NCBI GenBank assembly: GCA_023131975.1
Contig: JAGLYV010000077.1
Coordinates: 40,594-104,593 of the forward strand
DNA from: Candidatus Krumholzibacteriia bacterium
GTDB lineage: Bacteria > Krumholzibacteriota > Krumholzibacteriia > Krumholzibacteriales > Krumholzibacteriaceae
DNA: 64,000 nt
Direction of reading: 5' to 3'
The notes beneath the pieces were generated by a model. The model saw nothing but the letters and a program-made list of their open reading frames with translations, made no database searches and was not told where the DNA came from. A program made the translations under genes and the position numbers. Below, one piece after another: positions 17,224 to 26,137 of the stretch (the first letter of the stretch is position 1; each line of letters starts with the position of its first letter).

Positions 17224-18240
17224 ATGGTAGTCGTGGGTTCCGCGATATTGCAGGGAGCATCTTTGAACTTCAGGGCTGTCCGGAAAGAGATCAACCGCAA
17301 AGAGTATGACAATGCCCGAAATACGATTGAAAAAAATATTGATGGACTCAGTGGCAAGCATCTCGACCAGGCCAGGATGATGCTCGCATCAGTGGAAACT
17401 AAAACTGAAAGAGCTGTCAGGCTGTACAGAGAAATCATCTCTTCCGGTCGCAAGCGGGAAGCTTTCAAGGCAAGAGTAGAACTTGCGAAGATTTACTATT
17501 CTCTTGGCAGTTACAGGGAAGTCCTCGAAACGCTTGGGCGGATTCCTGGCGACTCTCGCTCCGAGGAAAGAATGGAAGCTCACTACTTCAAGGGGCTTGC
17601 AAGTAAGCAGCTGGGAGATTCTGAAAAGGCGGAGATCGAATTCGGACTGGTAGACAGAGGAGAGTATCTCTACTGGGGCTACATGGCTCTCGCGGAGATC
17701 GACATACAATATGGCAGGGTCGGAGCGGCTGTAGAAAGATACGAGACGATAGCGGGAAGTCACTCAAATCCGGTTGCAGGATTCAAGCTTGGTGAGTGCT
17801 ACGAGATACTTGGAGAGCAGGAAAAAGCAATAAATGTATACGGCAATTTAACAAGACTTTTTCCTGAGTCATTGGAAGCACCTCAGGCGAGGGAAAAACT
17901 CCGGGTACTTGACAGGATCACCAGCAGGAAGAAACCGATTGCCTCAAAAGGAGGTGAAAGGGAAGAGACTGCTGTAAGTAGGATTGATGACGCGCCGACA
18001 TCGGACCAACTCTATACGTTACAATTTGGCGCTTTCAGTGTTAGAGAAAACGCCGATATATTTGCCGACAAACTCAGAAAAACTATCGAAGGCCTCAGGG
18101 TGGAAGTAAGCGAGAGCAGGGGTAGAATATGGTACAGGGTCAGGACAGGCAGATACCCGAATCGTGAAAAAGCGGAAGCAGACGCGTTGAGATTCATGGA
18201 GCAGACCGGATATTCAAGCAAAGTCCTTCCTCTCGAGTAG
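17224..18240 (+). CDS. Exported TPR protein with C-terminal SPOR domain
   Basis: The frame holds a hydrophobic signal-like segment (VVVGSAILQGAS), about six TPR-like helical pairs, and a C-terminal SPOR domain (YTLQFGAFSVRENADIFADKL ... WYRVRTGRYPNREKAEADA). SPOR domains bind denuded septal peptidoglycan, so a role in cell division or wall remodelling is likely. The start is uncertain: the frame is open from 17110 inside lapB; ATG 17224 lacks a basic n-region and a ribosome-binding site, and a non-ATG start near 17185-17200 would give a better signal peptide. The gene directly abuts mutS (stop TAG then ATG). Confidence 0.75.
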   Translation: MVVVGSAILQGASLNFRAVRKEINRKEYDNARNTIEKNIDGLSGKHLDQARMMLASVETKTERAVRLYREIISSGRKREAFKARVELAKIYYSLGSYREVLETLGRIPGDSRSEERMEAHYFKGLASKQLGDSEKAEIEFGLVDRGEYLYWGYMALAEIDIQYGRVGAAVERYETIAGSHSNPVAGFKLGECYEILGEQEKAINVYGNLTRLFPESLEAPQAREKLRVLDRITSRKKPIASKGGEREETAVSRIDDAPTSDQLYTLQFGAFSVRENADIFADKLRKTIEGLRVEVSESRGRIWYRVRTGRYPNREKAEADALRFMEQTGYSSKVLPLE

Positions 18241-20814
18241 ATGAGACCCAAAGCCACCCCTCTGATGACTCAGTATCAGGATATCAGGGACAGATATGAT
18301 GACGGTATCCTTCTATTTCAGGTCGGGGATTTTTATGAGACCTTTTATGATGACGCCAGGAAAATATCCAGAATACTCAATATCGCGCTGACTTCAAGAG
18401 ACAAGAAGAATCCTATTCCTCTGGCTGGAGTTCCTATTCATGCCGTCAGTGCATATATCTCCAAATTGCTTGATCACGGCGAGAAGGTCATAGTCTGCGA
18501 CCAGGTAGAGAAGCCAGGAGAAGGAAAAGGGGTTGTAAGGAGAGAAGTCACCGACATAATCACACCGGGAACATCACTGGAACCTTCGACGCTCCAGGAA
18601 AAAGAAAACAACTATATAATGTCGATCGTCTCGAAAGGTGAAAGATACGGTTTTTCGTTGATAGATCTCTCTACTGGAGAATTCAAGGTAGCTGAAGATT
18701 CGAAACAGATAGTAGAGAATCTCATCAGTGGTTTTCACGTCCGCGAATCCATAATCCCCGAAGGTGGGGATGTCCTGAGTACCCTGATCCTTGAAAATAA
18801 CCCTGGATGTTCTGTCGAAAAAGCGCCTGGATATCTCTTTAACGAGAAAGAGGCTGAAGAAGAGCTGAAGAACCATTTCGGCGTAAATAACCTTTCTTGT
18901 TTCGGTATTGAAGATAAGGTCCTGGCCACAATAGCCGCGGGCGCCCTTTTGCGGCATATCAAAAATCTCAGAAATAATGAAATGGTACATCTTTCAAATA
19001 TTCTGCTGATCGTGCCGGAAAATACGCTTTTTCTCGATGCAGAAACGGCTAGAAACCTTGAACTCATAGAATCGGTTCGTGGGGATTCTCCTGAAACGAC
19101 CCTCATATATCATATGGACAGAACGAAGACTTCGGCAGGAGGCAGATGCCTGCGGAGCTGGATGATGCACCCATCGCGGGTAATTGAAGTGATCAATGAA
19201 AGACTCGAAGGAATATCTTCTATCGTATCCGACCAGATCATGATGAGATCATTGAGGTCTTCTTTGGCTGGATTCCCGGACATCGAAAGAATCCTTTCGA
19301 GGGTCACCACGGGACGGGCATCTCCAAGGGAACTTCTTTACCTTGTAGAGGCCCTTTCGAGAATTCCGGAGATTGTCAAGACATGCTCTGGTTTCGATGC
19401 GACGATAATTAGAAAAAACATCGAGATCGCTTCACAGCCAGACGACGTCTCTGATCTTATCAAGAGCAGCATTGACCCGGATGCTTCTTCCAAAGTAAAA
19501 GATGGTGGATTTATCCGAAAAGGATTTGACCCGGCTCTCGATATACTTATCGATGATTCTGAAAGCGGCCGACAATGGATAGCCGACCTCCAACGGCAGG
19601 AAAGAGAACGTACGGGAATACCATCTTTAAAAGTCGGATTCAACAGGGTATTCGGGTACTACATAGAGATCTCAAGGATCCACGAATCTAAAGTTCCGGA
19701 TGACTATTCTGCCAAGCAATCTCTTGTATCGTCTCAAAGATATGTGACAGAGAAACTGAAAGAGCGAGAGACTCAGATACTTACAGCTGATGTCAGGCGT
19801 ATAGAACTTGAAAAAGAGATATTCTCCAGGGTCTGTCTTGAGATTTCTGCCAGAAGCCATGTACTGCAGAAGATCGCTCAGGCCATCTCTATCCTGGATG
19901 TCTTGTCTTCACTGGCCGATCTTGCCATAGACAGGGGCTTCTGTATGCCTGAAGTAGACCACTCAGAAGATCTTGTTGTATCTGAAGGCAGGCATCCCGT
20001 GGTCGAAGCGATTTCCGGAAAATCATTCATACCGAACGATATAAACATAAGACCAGGCGAAAGACAGCTCCTTCTCATAACCGGACCGAATATGGGCGGA
20101 AAATCTACATATATACGCCAGGCCGCGCTGATAGCGATAATGGCTCAGATGGGAAGCTTTGTACCGGCAGCGCGCGCACGGATCGGGATAATGGACCGTA
20201 TCTTTACGCGTGTCGGATCAAGCGATAACCTGGCACGTGGTCAAAGTACTTTTCTCGTTGAGATGGGGGAGACCGCCAGGATCCTGAATAATTGTTCGTC
20301 TAAAAGCCTTGTCCTCCTGGATGAGATCGGAAGGGGCACAAGCACCCTTGATGGTCTCAGCATCGCATGGGCAGTCACAGAATATCTTCTTGAAAATAAG
20401 ACAAGGAGACCCCGGACTCTTTTTGCCACTCATTTTCACGAGTTGACTACCTTATCAGATAAATACCCAAGATTGAAGAATATGCGTGTCGAAGTAAAGG
20501 ATTGGGGAGACAGCGTGGTATTTCTGTACAGGATAATAGAAGGGAAGAGCGACAAGAGTTACGGCATCCATGTCGCGCAACTCGCGGGTCTGCCAAAAAG
20601 TATAATAGAGAGAGCCTGGCAGCTTTTCAAGGAACTCGAAGAAAATCACGCAACCACTAGTACTAAAGATAGTTATACGTTTGTGCAATCATCTCTTTTT
20701 GAAAAGCCCGACCCTCTTCGCGAGAGGCTGAAAGGCCTTGATCCCGACCGAATAACGCCACTTGATGCTCTTCAGCTGCTTGCGAAACTCCATAGAATGT
20801 CAAAAGATAGCTAA
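18241..20814 (+). CDS. mutS: DNA mismatch repair protein MutS
   Basis: 857 residues, full-length MutS. The mismatch-reading Phe-X-Glu motif is FYE at residues 31-33 in VGDFYETFYDDA. The ATPase has Walker A GPNMGGKST near 615, SSDNLARGQSTF, Walker B LVLLDEIGRGTST and the HFHEL segment; the helix-turn-helix C-terminus and a tail for tetramer contact follow. It starts directly after the SPOR gene stop with no gap. MutL is encoded 2.5 kb downstream, with a GAF protein between, so the mismatch-repair pair is split by one gene. Confidence 0.97.
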   Translation: MRPKATPLMTQYQDIRDRYDDGILLFQVGDFYETFYDDARKISRILNIALTSRDKKNPIPLAGVPIHAVSAYISKLLDHGEKVIVCDQVEKPGEGKGVVRREVTDIITPGTSLEPSTLQEKENNYIMSIVSKGERYGFSLIDLSTGEFKVAEDSKQIVENLISGFHVRESIIPEGGDVLSTLILENNPGCSVEKAPGYLFNEKEAEEELKNHFGVNNLSCFGIEDKVLATIAAGALLRHIKNLRNNEMVHLSNILLIVPENTLFLDAETARNLELIESVRGDSPETTLIYHMDRTKTSAGGRCLRSWMMHPSRVIEVINERLEGISSIVSDQIMMRSLRSSLAGFPDIERILSRVTTGRASPRELLYLVEALSRIPEIVKTCSGFDATIIRKNIEIASQPDDVSDLIKSSIDPDASSKVKDGGFIRKGFDPALDILIDDSESGRQWIADLQRQERERTGIPSLKVGFNRVFGYYIEISRIHESKVPDDYSAKQSLVSSQRYVTEKLKERETQILTADVRRIELEKEIFSRVCLEISARSHVLQKIAQAISILDVLSSLADLAIDRGFCMPEVDHSEDLVVSEGRHPVVEAISGKSFIPNDINIRPGERQLLLITGPNMGGKSTYIRQAALIAIMAQMGSFVPAARARIGIMDRIFTRVGSSDNLARGQSTFLVEMGETARILNNCSSKSLVLLDEIGRGTSTLDGLSIAWAVTEYLLENKTRRPRTLFATHFHELTTLSDKYPRLKNMRVEVKDWGDSVVFLYRIIEGKSDKSYGIHVAQLAGLPKSIIERAWQLFKELEENHATTSTKDSYTFVQSSLFEKPDPLRERLKGLDPDRITPLDALQLLAKLHRMSKDS

Positions 20815-20878
20815 TGCCCTGACGTCTGGCTTGAGTCTTGCTTATTATAGAAGCGGATTAATTCGAGAGGCGTATATC

Positions 20879-23164
20879 GTGAAGTCGGTGAAGAATATTG
20901 CCATTCTTGGTGGTGGTGAAAAAGAACTCAATATCCTGAGTGAGTTTCATCGTAATCCTGTTTACCACATAATTGGTATATATGACAGGGATCCAAGGGC
21001 AGTAGGGCTTGAGATAGCTGAGATCATAGGAATTCCTGTTTTTACAGACAGTTCTTTCGTCGATTCTTTCAGAAAAGCTGATTATATCATTGTCACCGAC
21101 GAGCGGCGTCGCTACGAAGAAGAGGTCATTCTCCTGAAGAAGGAGAATCTCAGGATCATCAATCCATCAGAAGCCGTGAATCACCTTGTAGCTGATACAC
21201 CTAAAATTGACAAGCAGCCCCCTCCGTGGCCAGCGCACCTCGAAATGGCCTTGAAATATATAGAACGAATAACCGATCGGGAAAGGCTTCTCCGGTGGTT
21301 GCTCGAGATCTCCGTCAGAGCCGTCCAGGCATCTTCTGGATCGATCATGCTTTCCTCAGAAGAAACCGCCGAACTATATATCGGTTACGCAACTGGACTG
21401 AGCGCGGAAGTGGTAAGTAACACAAGGCAGAAGATAGGAGAGGGGATTGCGGGAAAGGTCGCTGAAGAAAAGAGTATACGGCTTATAACTAATATCGTGG
21501 ACAACCAGTTGTATGCTCATGGCCGTGAAAGAAAAGATATTCAGAGCGCTATTTCGGCGCCTCTTGTCTTCGAAGATAAACTGATCGGTGTATTGAACAT
21601 CTCCACCGACAGGAACGAACGGATACTTACAAACGTCGACATCGAGACCATAACCCTTCTCGCCGAAAAGATATCTCCAATCCTTGATCAGCACCTTCGA
21701 ATAGATACGACAGGAATAAGGGAGAAGGAATTCGAGATAAGGAATTTCCTTGAATCTCTTTTTAAGTCCGAAGCCGGGTTCCATCACAAGTTCTCGGGAC
21801 TCTGCAGGAAACTTTGCGAGACTCTGAATGCTGACACGGTCACCATTTACACGGCCACCGACGAGGGAGACTGGCTGATACTGGGGGGAAGTGACCAATA
21901 TGAACAGTTCGCCGAAACTGCTCCCCGGATACATTGCCTCAAAGGCAGCCTGGCAAGAGCGTATCTTACAGGTAAAGAAATTCTTATGACTGAGGCGACG
22001 CATGACCCCAATCTCCAGATCAAGGAGAGCGGGGATTCGATTACGTCGATCTATCTTCCGCTGGTCCATAATGCGCCACTTGGTGTCCTGGTCATGGAAT
22101 TTTCTGCGCTTGAATCACTCGAGCAATTTTTGAAGCTCAAAGATACATTGAGATTTCAGGTCGGTTTTTTCGCATATGCTCAACTCAGGGAACTTAAACA
22201 GCAGAGAAAGATGAAAAGATATGAGGAGCTTTCAGCTCTCACCCCCTTTCTCATGGGCATGGAGAACGCTGGCGCGAGGCTGAAGCATATTCCTGGTATT
22301 GTTGCTTCTGTGATCAATGCTTCGATGGGGAGTTTTTACTTTAAAAGTGATTCAGGTGAAGAATTATCATATTTCGGATTCCCGGAAAACAAGCAGGACA
22401 GGGAGACAGAGGTACGATTTGATAATGAACTTAGAGAACGTGCCATAAAAGAGCTGAAACCTGAATGCACCAGCTTTCTAACCGGTGATGTCGGTACCTT
22501 CGACAAGATGCCAACGTACACATCAGTGATATCGTATCCTTTTTCCATTACTGGTGATTTTACGGCAGTTTTTAACGGTTACAGCAAAACACCGGAGACT
22601 CCTCTTGACTCGACAGTGTTCGGGAAGCAGGAACTTGGCCTTCTGGAGAAGGTCTGTGATATTCTTACACCGATACTGAAGAAGAAAAAAACTCTTTCCG
22701 GCAAGGATGAGCCTTCCAGCTTTAATGAACTTCTGAAATCAAATCAGAAGATCTTCCTTGAAAGGATCAGGGAAGAGATCGAACGAGCGGAGAGATATCA
22801 TCATGGCTTTACCGTCACCCTTTTCAAGGTTGTGGGATTGAATGAATACTACAGGGTGTCCTCACATCACGCGCTTGATCTTATAAACACCTTGAGTAAA
22901 AGTGTCAGAAGCTCCGCGAGAAAAACTGACTATTTTTCATGGATAGAGACCGACATCTTCGGGATCATCTCATTGGAAAGTTTTCAGAGGATAGGTGACC
23001 TCGAGAAAAGGATATTAGGACTTATCAGCGGGATCCTTGAAGAAAAGGGATTGTTTGAGCGTGAAAGATTCAATCCAATCAGCGCGTTTTCTCTTTATCC
23101 CGGCAACTCCGAGACCGCCTCTGACCTGATCAGTACCGCCATGGCCAGTTTGAAAGGCGATTGA
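20879..23164 (+). CDS. Multi-GAF signalling protein with Rossmann-like N-terminus and degenerate GGDEF
   Basis: GTG 20879 has GAGAGG eight bases upstream and gives 761 residues. Residues 1-115 look like a nucleotide-binding Rossmann half (IAILGGGEKEL, IIGIYDRDPRA, ADYIIVTDERR). Residues about 145-450 hold two GAF domains (GEGIAGKVAEEKS ... SAISAPLVFEDKLIGVLNI; SLARAYLTGKEILMTEA ... SIYLPLVHNAPLGVLVME); 475-610 may be a third. The last 140 residues resemble a GGDEF fold (FLERIREEIERAERYHHGF) but the GGDEF signature is missing (DYFSWIETDIFGII), so cyclase activity is unlikely. I do not know a named family with this order. It sits between mutS and mutL. Confidence 0.7.
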   Translation: MKSVKNIAILGGGEKELNILSEFHRNPVYHIIGIYDRDPRAVGLEIAEIIGIPVFTDSSFVDSFRKADYIIVTDERRRYEEEVILLKKENLRIINPSEAVNHLVADTPKIDKQPPPWPAHLEMALKYIERITDRERLLRWLLEISVRAVQASSGSIMLSSEETAELYIGYATGLSAEVVSNTRQKIGEGIAGKVAEEKSIRLITNIVDNQLYAHGRERKDIQSAISAPLVFEDKLIGVLNISTDRNERILTNVDIETITLLAEKISPILDQHLRIDTTGIREKEFEIRNFLESLFKSEAGFHHKFSGLCRKLCETLNADTVTIYTATDEGDWLILGGSDQYEQFAETAPRIHCLKGSLARAYLTGKEILMTEATHDPNLQIKESGDSITSIYLPLVHNAPLGVLVMEFSALESLEQFLKLKDTLRFQVGFFAYAQLRELKQQRKMKRYEELSALTPFLMGMENAGARLKHIPGIVASVINASMGSFYFKSDSGEELSYFGFPENKQDRETEVRFDNELRERAIKELKPECTSFLTGDVGTFDKMPTYTSVISYPFSITGDFTAVFNGYSKTPETPLDSTVFGKQELGLLEKVCDILTPILKKKKTLSGKDEPSSFNELLKSNQKIFLERIREEIERAERYHHGFTVTLFKVVGLNEYYRVSSHHALDLINTLSKSVRSSARKTDYFSWIETDIFGIISLESFQRIGDLEKRILGLISGILEEKGLFERERFNPISAFSLYPGNSETASDLISTAMASLKGD

Positions 23165-23184
23165 CGGAGATATTCCATTCATAG

Positions 23185-23213
23185 TTGCCCTCCCGAACAA
23201 GCTATGCTATCTT
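23185..23213 (+). promoter_or_regulatory. Possible sigma-70 promoter for mutL-miaA
   Basis: TTGCCC (23185-23190), 17 bases, TATCTT (23208-23213), each 4 of 6 consensus bases. The leader that follows contains an imperfect stem-loop, ATATC.ACATCA / TGATGT..GATAT (23223-23258), just before the AGGAAGGG ribosome-binding site of mutL. Confidence 0.35.
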
Positions 23214-23283
23214 AACACACCTGATATCTACATCAGTCAAAATGATGTGCCGTTGATATGGATAGGGGGCAGGAAGGGTAGAT

Positions 23284-25056
23284 TTGGCTGTTATAAATAG
23301 ACTTACACCGGACACTACTGGCAAGATCGCCGCAGGTGAAGTTATAGAACGACCTGCGAATGCCGTCAAGGAACTCATAGAAAATTCTATTGACGCGTCG
23401 GCCAGAAGAATCTCTGTGGAGGTGATGAGTGGGGGCAAAGACCTTATAAGGGTCTCTGATGATGGAATCGGGATATCTTCGGAACAGCTACCCCTCGCAG
23501 TTGAAAATTTCGCGACAAGCAAAATAACAAGAATAGAAGATATTTCCCGCATCATGACCCTCGGATTCAGAGGAGAAGCGCTGGCAAGCATCAAATCAGT
23601 GTCCAGGTTGAGCGTCAGCTCAAGGTCGATAGATGAGGACATTGGCAGAGAGATGAAATGGGCCGGGGGAAAGCTTCTCCATGACGGCCCCGTGGCAAGG
23701 ACACAGGGAACAGAGATCCTGGCTGAAGACCTGTTTTTTAACGTTCCTGCCAGGAAAAAATTTCTTTCAAGCGACCAGGCAGAACTCAGGAAAATTACAG
23801 CATATATTCAAAGTCTTTCGCTTGCGGTCCCCGACATCGCGTTTTTACTGAAAAGTAACGGGAAGGATGTCCTTTCATATCCTGCCTCATCTATGGACGA
23901 AAGAGTCGAGGTGATATTCGGGTCCGGAACTTTTCCAAATCTGAAACGATTCGACGATGACGATGGCAGGATCAGGATTCACGGCTATACTTCGATGCCT
24001 GGACTCACCCGGGGTAACCGGACAATGCAGTTCCTGTTCGTAAACAGGCGAATCATCAAAGACAGGACTGTCAGCCACGCGATCCGGCAGGCCTATCAAT
24101 CAATAATACCATCCGACCGTTTTCCCCTTATAGCTTTGTTCATCGAGATTTCTCCTGACAGGATAGATGTAAACGTTCATCCTTCAAAAGCGGAAATACG
24201 TTTTGATAACGAAAGAGAGATTCACAGCAGGATATCTTCTGTTTTGAGAGAGACGGTGGGGGGAAAAACAGTCTCTTTCAGAGACAAAGTAGAATCGGTT
24301 TACAGGACGATATTCCCTGGAGGGGAGAACTGGGAAAAGAAGGCAACAGGAAACCTCGATGGGAAAGATTATTCCAGTCAGCAACACGATCCGGGGGTGG
24401 AATCGACAGAGCATCGTTCGGACTGGCTTTTCCAGAAATCTCCCCAGCCACTTTTCGAAGCATCTGACGGAGACGAACCGGCATCCGGTAGCGGAAGACT
24501 TTACTGGCAACTTCATCAAAGTTTTATCTTCATTCAGATCAGGGGCGGAATGGTGATAATCGATCAACATGCCGCGCATGAGAGAATACTTTATGACAAG
24601 GTGAAAAATAATCTTTCCGGCGAGAAATCTGCCGTACAGGCTCTCCTTTTTCCTGCCACACTGGAGCTTTCGGCCGAGGAATACGATAATTTTGAAACTC
24701 TGAGCGACACCCTTCCATCAATAGGATTTGAAGTTGAACCATTCGGAGCACGATCGGTGATCGTACGCGGTATCCCGGCTGGTGTGCGAAACTGGAATGA
24801 CGGCAGACTTCTCCAGGACATTCTCTCAGAGAAGGGACTCGGCAAGAGCAGTCGCGAGATGTTGATGAAATCCTACGCGTGCAGGGCATCTGTGAAAGCT
24901 GGGGACAAGCTGTCAGTTGAAGAGATGGAGTCCCTTACAGATCAGTTGTTCGCAACAGAATTTCCCTTCACTTGCCCTCACGGCAGACCTACTATGTTGA
25001 GGGTAGATATGGCTGATCTTGAAAGAAGATTTCAGAGGACGGTAAAAGGGGAATAA
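23284..25056 (+). CDS. mutL: DNA mismatch repair protein MutL (endonuclease type)
   Basis: 590 residues from a TTG start with AGGAAGGG five bases upstream. The GHKL ATPase shows KIAAGEVIERPANAVKELIENSIDA, DDGIGI, TLGFRGEAL and FVNRRIIKD. The C-terminal dimerisation domain carries DQHAAHERILYD near residue 425 and CPHGRP near 563, the metal-site motifs of nicking MutL proteins. E. coli-type MutL, which works with MutH, lacks these, so strand discrimination here is probably methylation-independent. A variable Ser/Glu-rich linker (about 340-400) joins the halves. miaA follows two bases after the stop. Confidence 0.95.
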   Translation: MAVINRLTPDTTGKIAAGEVIERPANAVKELIENSIDASARRISVEVMSGGKDLIRVSDDGIGISSEQLPLAVENFATSKITRIEDISRIMTLGFRGEALASIKSVSRLSVSSRSIDEDIGREMKWAGGKLLHDGPVARTQGTEILAEDLFFNVPARKKFLSSDQAELRKITAYIQSLSLAVPDIAFLLKSNGKDVLSYPASSMDERVEVIFGSGTFPNLKRFDDDDGRIRIHGYTSMPGLTRGNRTMQFLFVNRRIIKDRTVSHAIRQAYQSIIPSDRFPLIALFIEISPDRIDVNVHPSKAEIRFDNEREIHSRISSVLRETVGGKTVSFRDKVESVYRTIFPGGENWEKKATGNLDGKDYSSQQHDPGVESTEHRSDWLFQKSPQPLFEASDGDEPASGSGRLYWQLHQSFIFIQIRGGMVIIDQHAAHERILYDKVKNNLSGEKSAVQALLFPATLELSAEEYDNFETLSDTLPSIGFEVEPFGARSVIVRGIPAGVRNWNDGRLLQDILSEKGLGKSSREMLMKSYACRASVKAGDKLSVEEMESLTDQLFATEFPFTCPHGRPTMLRVDMADLERRFQRTVKGE

Positions 25057-25058
25057 TA

Positions 25059-25985
25059 ATGAATCCTCTCGTAATCGTCGGTCCAACGGCTTCAGGAAAG
25101 AGCGCTCTGGCGATGAGTGTCGCCATCCGTACGGGGGGGGAGATAGTCTCCATCGATTCCAGGCAGGTTTATCGGGGACTTGATATCGGTACAGCAAAAC
25201 CCTCGGCCCATGAACGCTCGCTCGTATCCCATCATCTTCTGGACATTATAGGACCTGAAAAGAAAACAGACGCGAGGTGGTTTTCCAGGGTTGCTTCTAA
25301 AGCAATCCGGGATGTTTTGTCCAGATCAAAGCTTCCCATACTGACGGGTGGATCAGGCCTGTATCTTAGAGCTGTTCTTGAAGGACTTTTCAATATCGAT
25401 CTCGATGAGGATTCGAGATCCGCATTTGCGGAATCGATTTCCACCACATCTACCCCCGAACTACTCGCGGAATTACGGATGGTAGACAAGGAAAGCGCGG
25501 AGAGGATCCATCCCAACGACAGATACCGCCTGACCAGGGCATTGGAAGTTTACAGGCTCACAGGATTGCCTTTAAGCGAGCATTTCTCGCGTCAGAAAGA
25601 ATCCGGAGGTGGTGGCCTCGGCCTGGACTGCCTGAAAACTGGTATAGATATTCCCAGGGATAAACTCAGGGCAAGGATCGCCGAAAGAACAAAAAAGATG
25701 TTCGACGATGGCTGGCCGGATGAGGTCAGATCCCTTTTGTCTCATGGAGCGTTTCCGGAATGGTACGGTATGAAGACCCTGGGATATCCGGAGATCATAT
25801 CGTATCTGAATGGGGTGCTATCCAGGCAGGAAGCAATCGATGAGATTATACTGAAAACGTCACAGTACGCGAAAAGACAGATGACATGGTTCAGAAGTGA
25901 TAAAGACATCAGATGGATCAAGGGAGATGCCCGGGAGCAGAGCGAGGCACTGTTCAAGATACTTGACACAAGGGGTTTCAACTGA
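25059..25985 (+). CDS. miaA: tRNA dimethylallyltransferase
   Basis: 308 residues. MiaA transfers the dimethylallyl group from DMAPP to A37 of tRNAs reading UNN codons. P-loop GPTASGKSAL, the RNA-contact segment IDSRQVYRGLDIGTAKP, LTGGSGLYLRA, RYRLTRALEVYRLTG, and the C-terminal QYAKRQMTWFR are all present. Together with MiaB (14388) this completes ms2i6A37 synthesis. The mutL-miaA order is common. A run of eight G (25133-25140) lies within the reading frame in codons 25-27. Confidence 0.96.
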   Translation: MNPLVIVGPTASGKSALAMSVAIRTGGEIVSIDSRQVYRGLDIGTAKPSAHERSLVSHHLLDIIGPEKKTDARWFSRVASKAIRDVLSRSKLPILTGGSGLYLRAVLEGLFNIDLDEDSRSAFAESISTTSTPELLAELRMVDKESAERIHPNDRYRLTRALEVYRLTGLPLSEHFSRQKESGGGGLGLDCLKTGIDIPRDKLRARIAERTKKMFDDGWPDEVRSLLSHGAFPEWYGMKTLGYPEIISYLNGVLSRQEAIDEIILKTSQYAKRQMTWFRSDKDIRWIKGDAREQSEALFKILDTRGFN

Positions 25986-26011
25986 TAATTTCAACTCCAG
26001 ACGAAATCAAT

Positions 26012-26084
26012 GCGGGCATAACTCAGCTGGTAGAGTATCAGCTTCCCAAGCTGAAGGTCGCGGGTTCGATTCCCGTTGCCCGCT
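26012..26084 (+). tRNA. tRNA-Gly (anticodon CCC)
   Basis: A full cloverleaf can be drawn: acceptor GCGGGCA/TGCCCGC, D-stem ACTC/GAGT, anticodon stem TCAGC/GCTGA with loop TTCCCAA (anticodon CCC, reads GGG), and T-arm with TTCGATT. No CCA is encoded; the discriminator is T. Confidence 0.95.
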
Positions 26085-26094
26085 CATCTTTCAG

Positions 26095-26127
26095 ATCCCC
26101 GCGGAATCGGACTCTGCGGGGATTTTT
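26095..26127 (+). terminator. Rho-independent terminator after tRNA-Gly
   Basis: ATCCCCGC (26095-26102) pairs with GCGGGGAT (26116-26123), followed by TTTTT. It ends transcription of miaA/tRNA-Gly just before the DUF512 gene. Confidence 0.85.
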
Positions 26128-26137
26128 CAGGTAGACT

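Noticed and set aside
23223-23258. Riboswitch or attenuator in the mutL leader
   Set aside because: Only one imperfect stem-loop is seen, with no known riboswitch core and no alternative structure; noted under the promoter instead.
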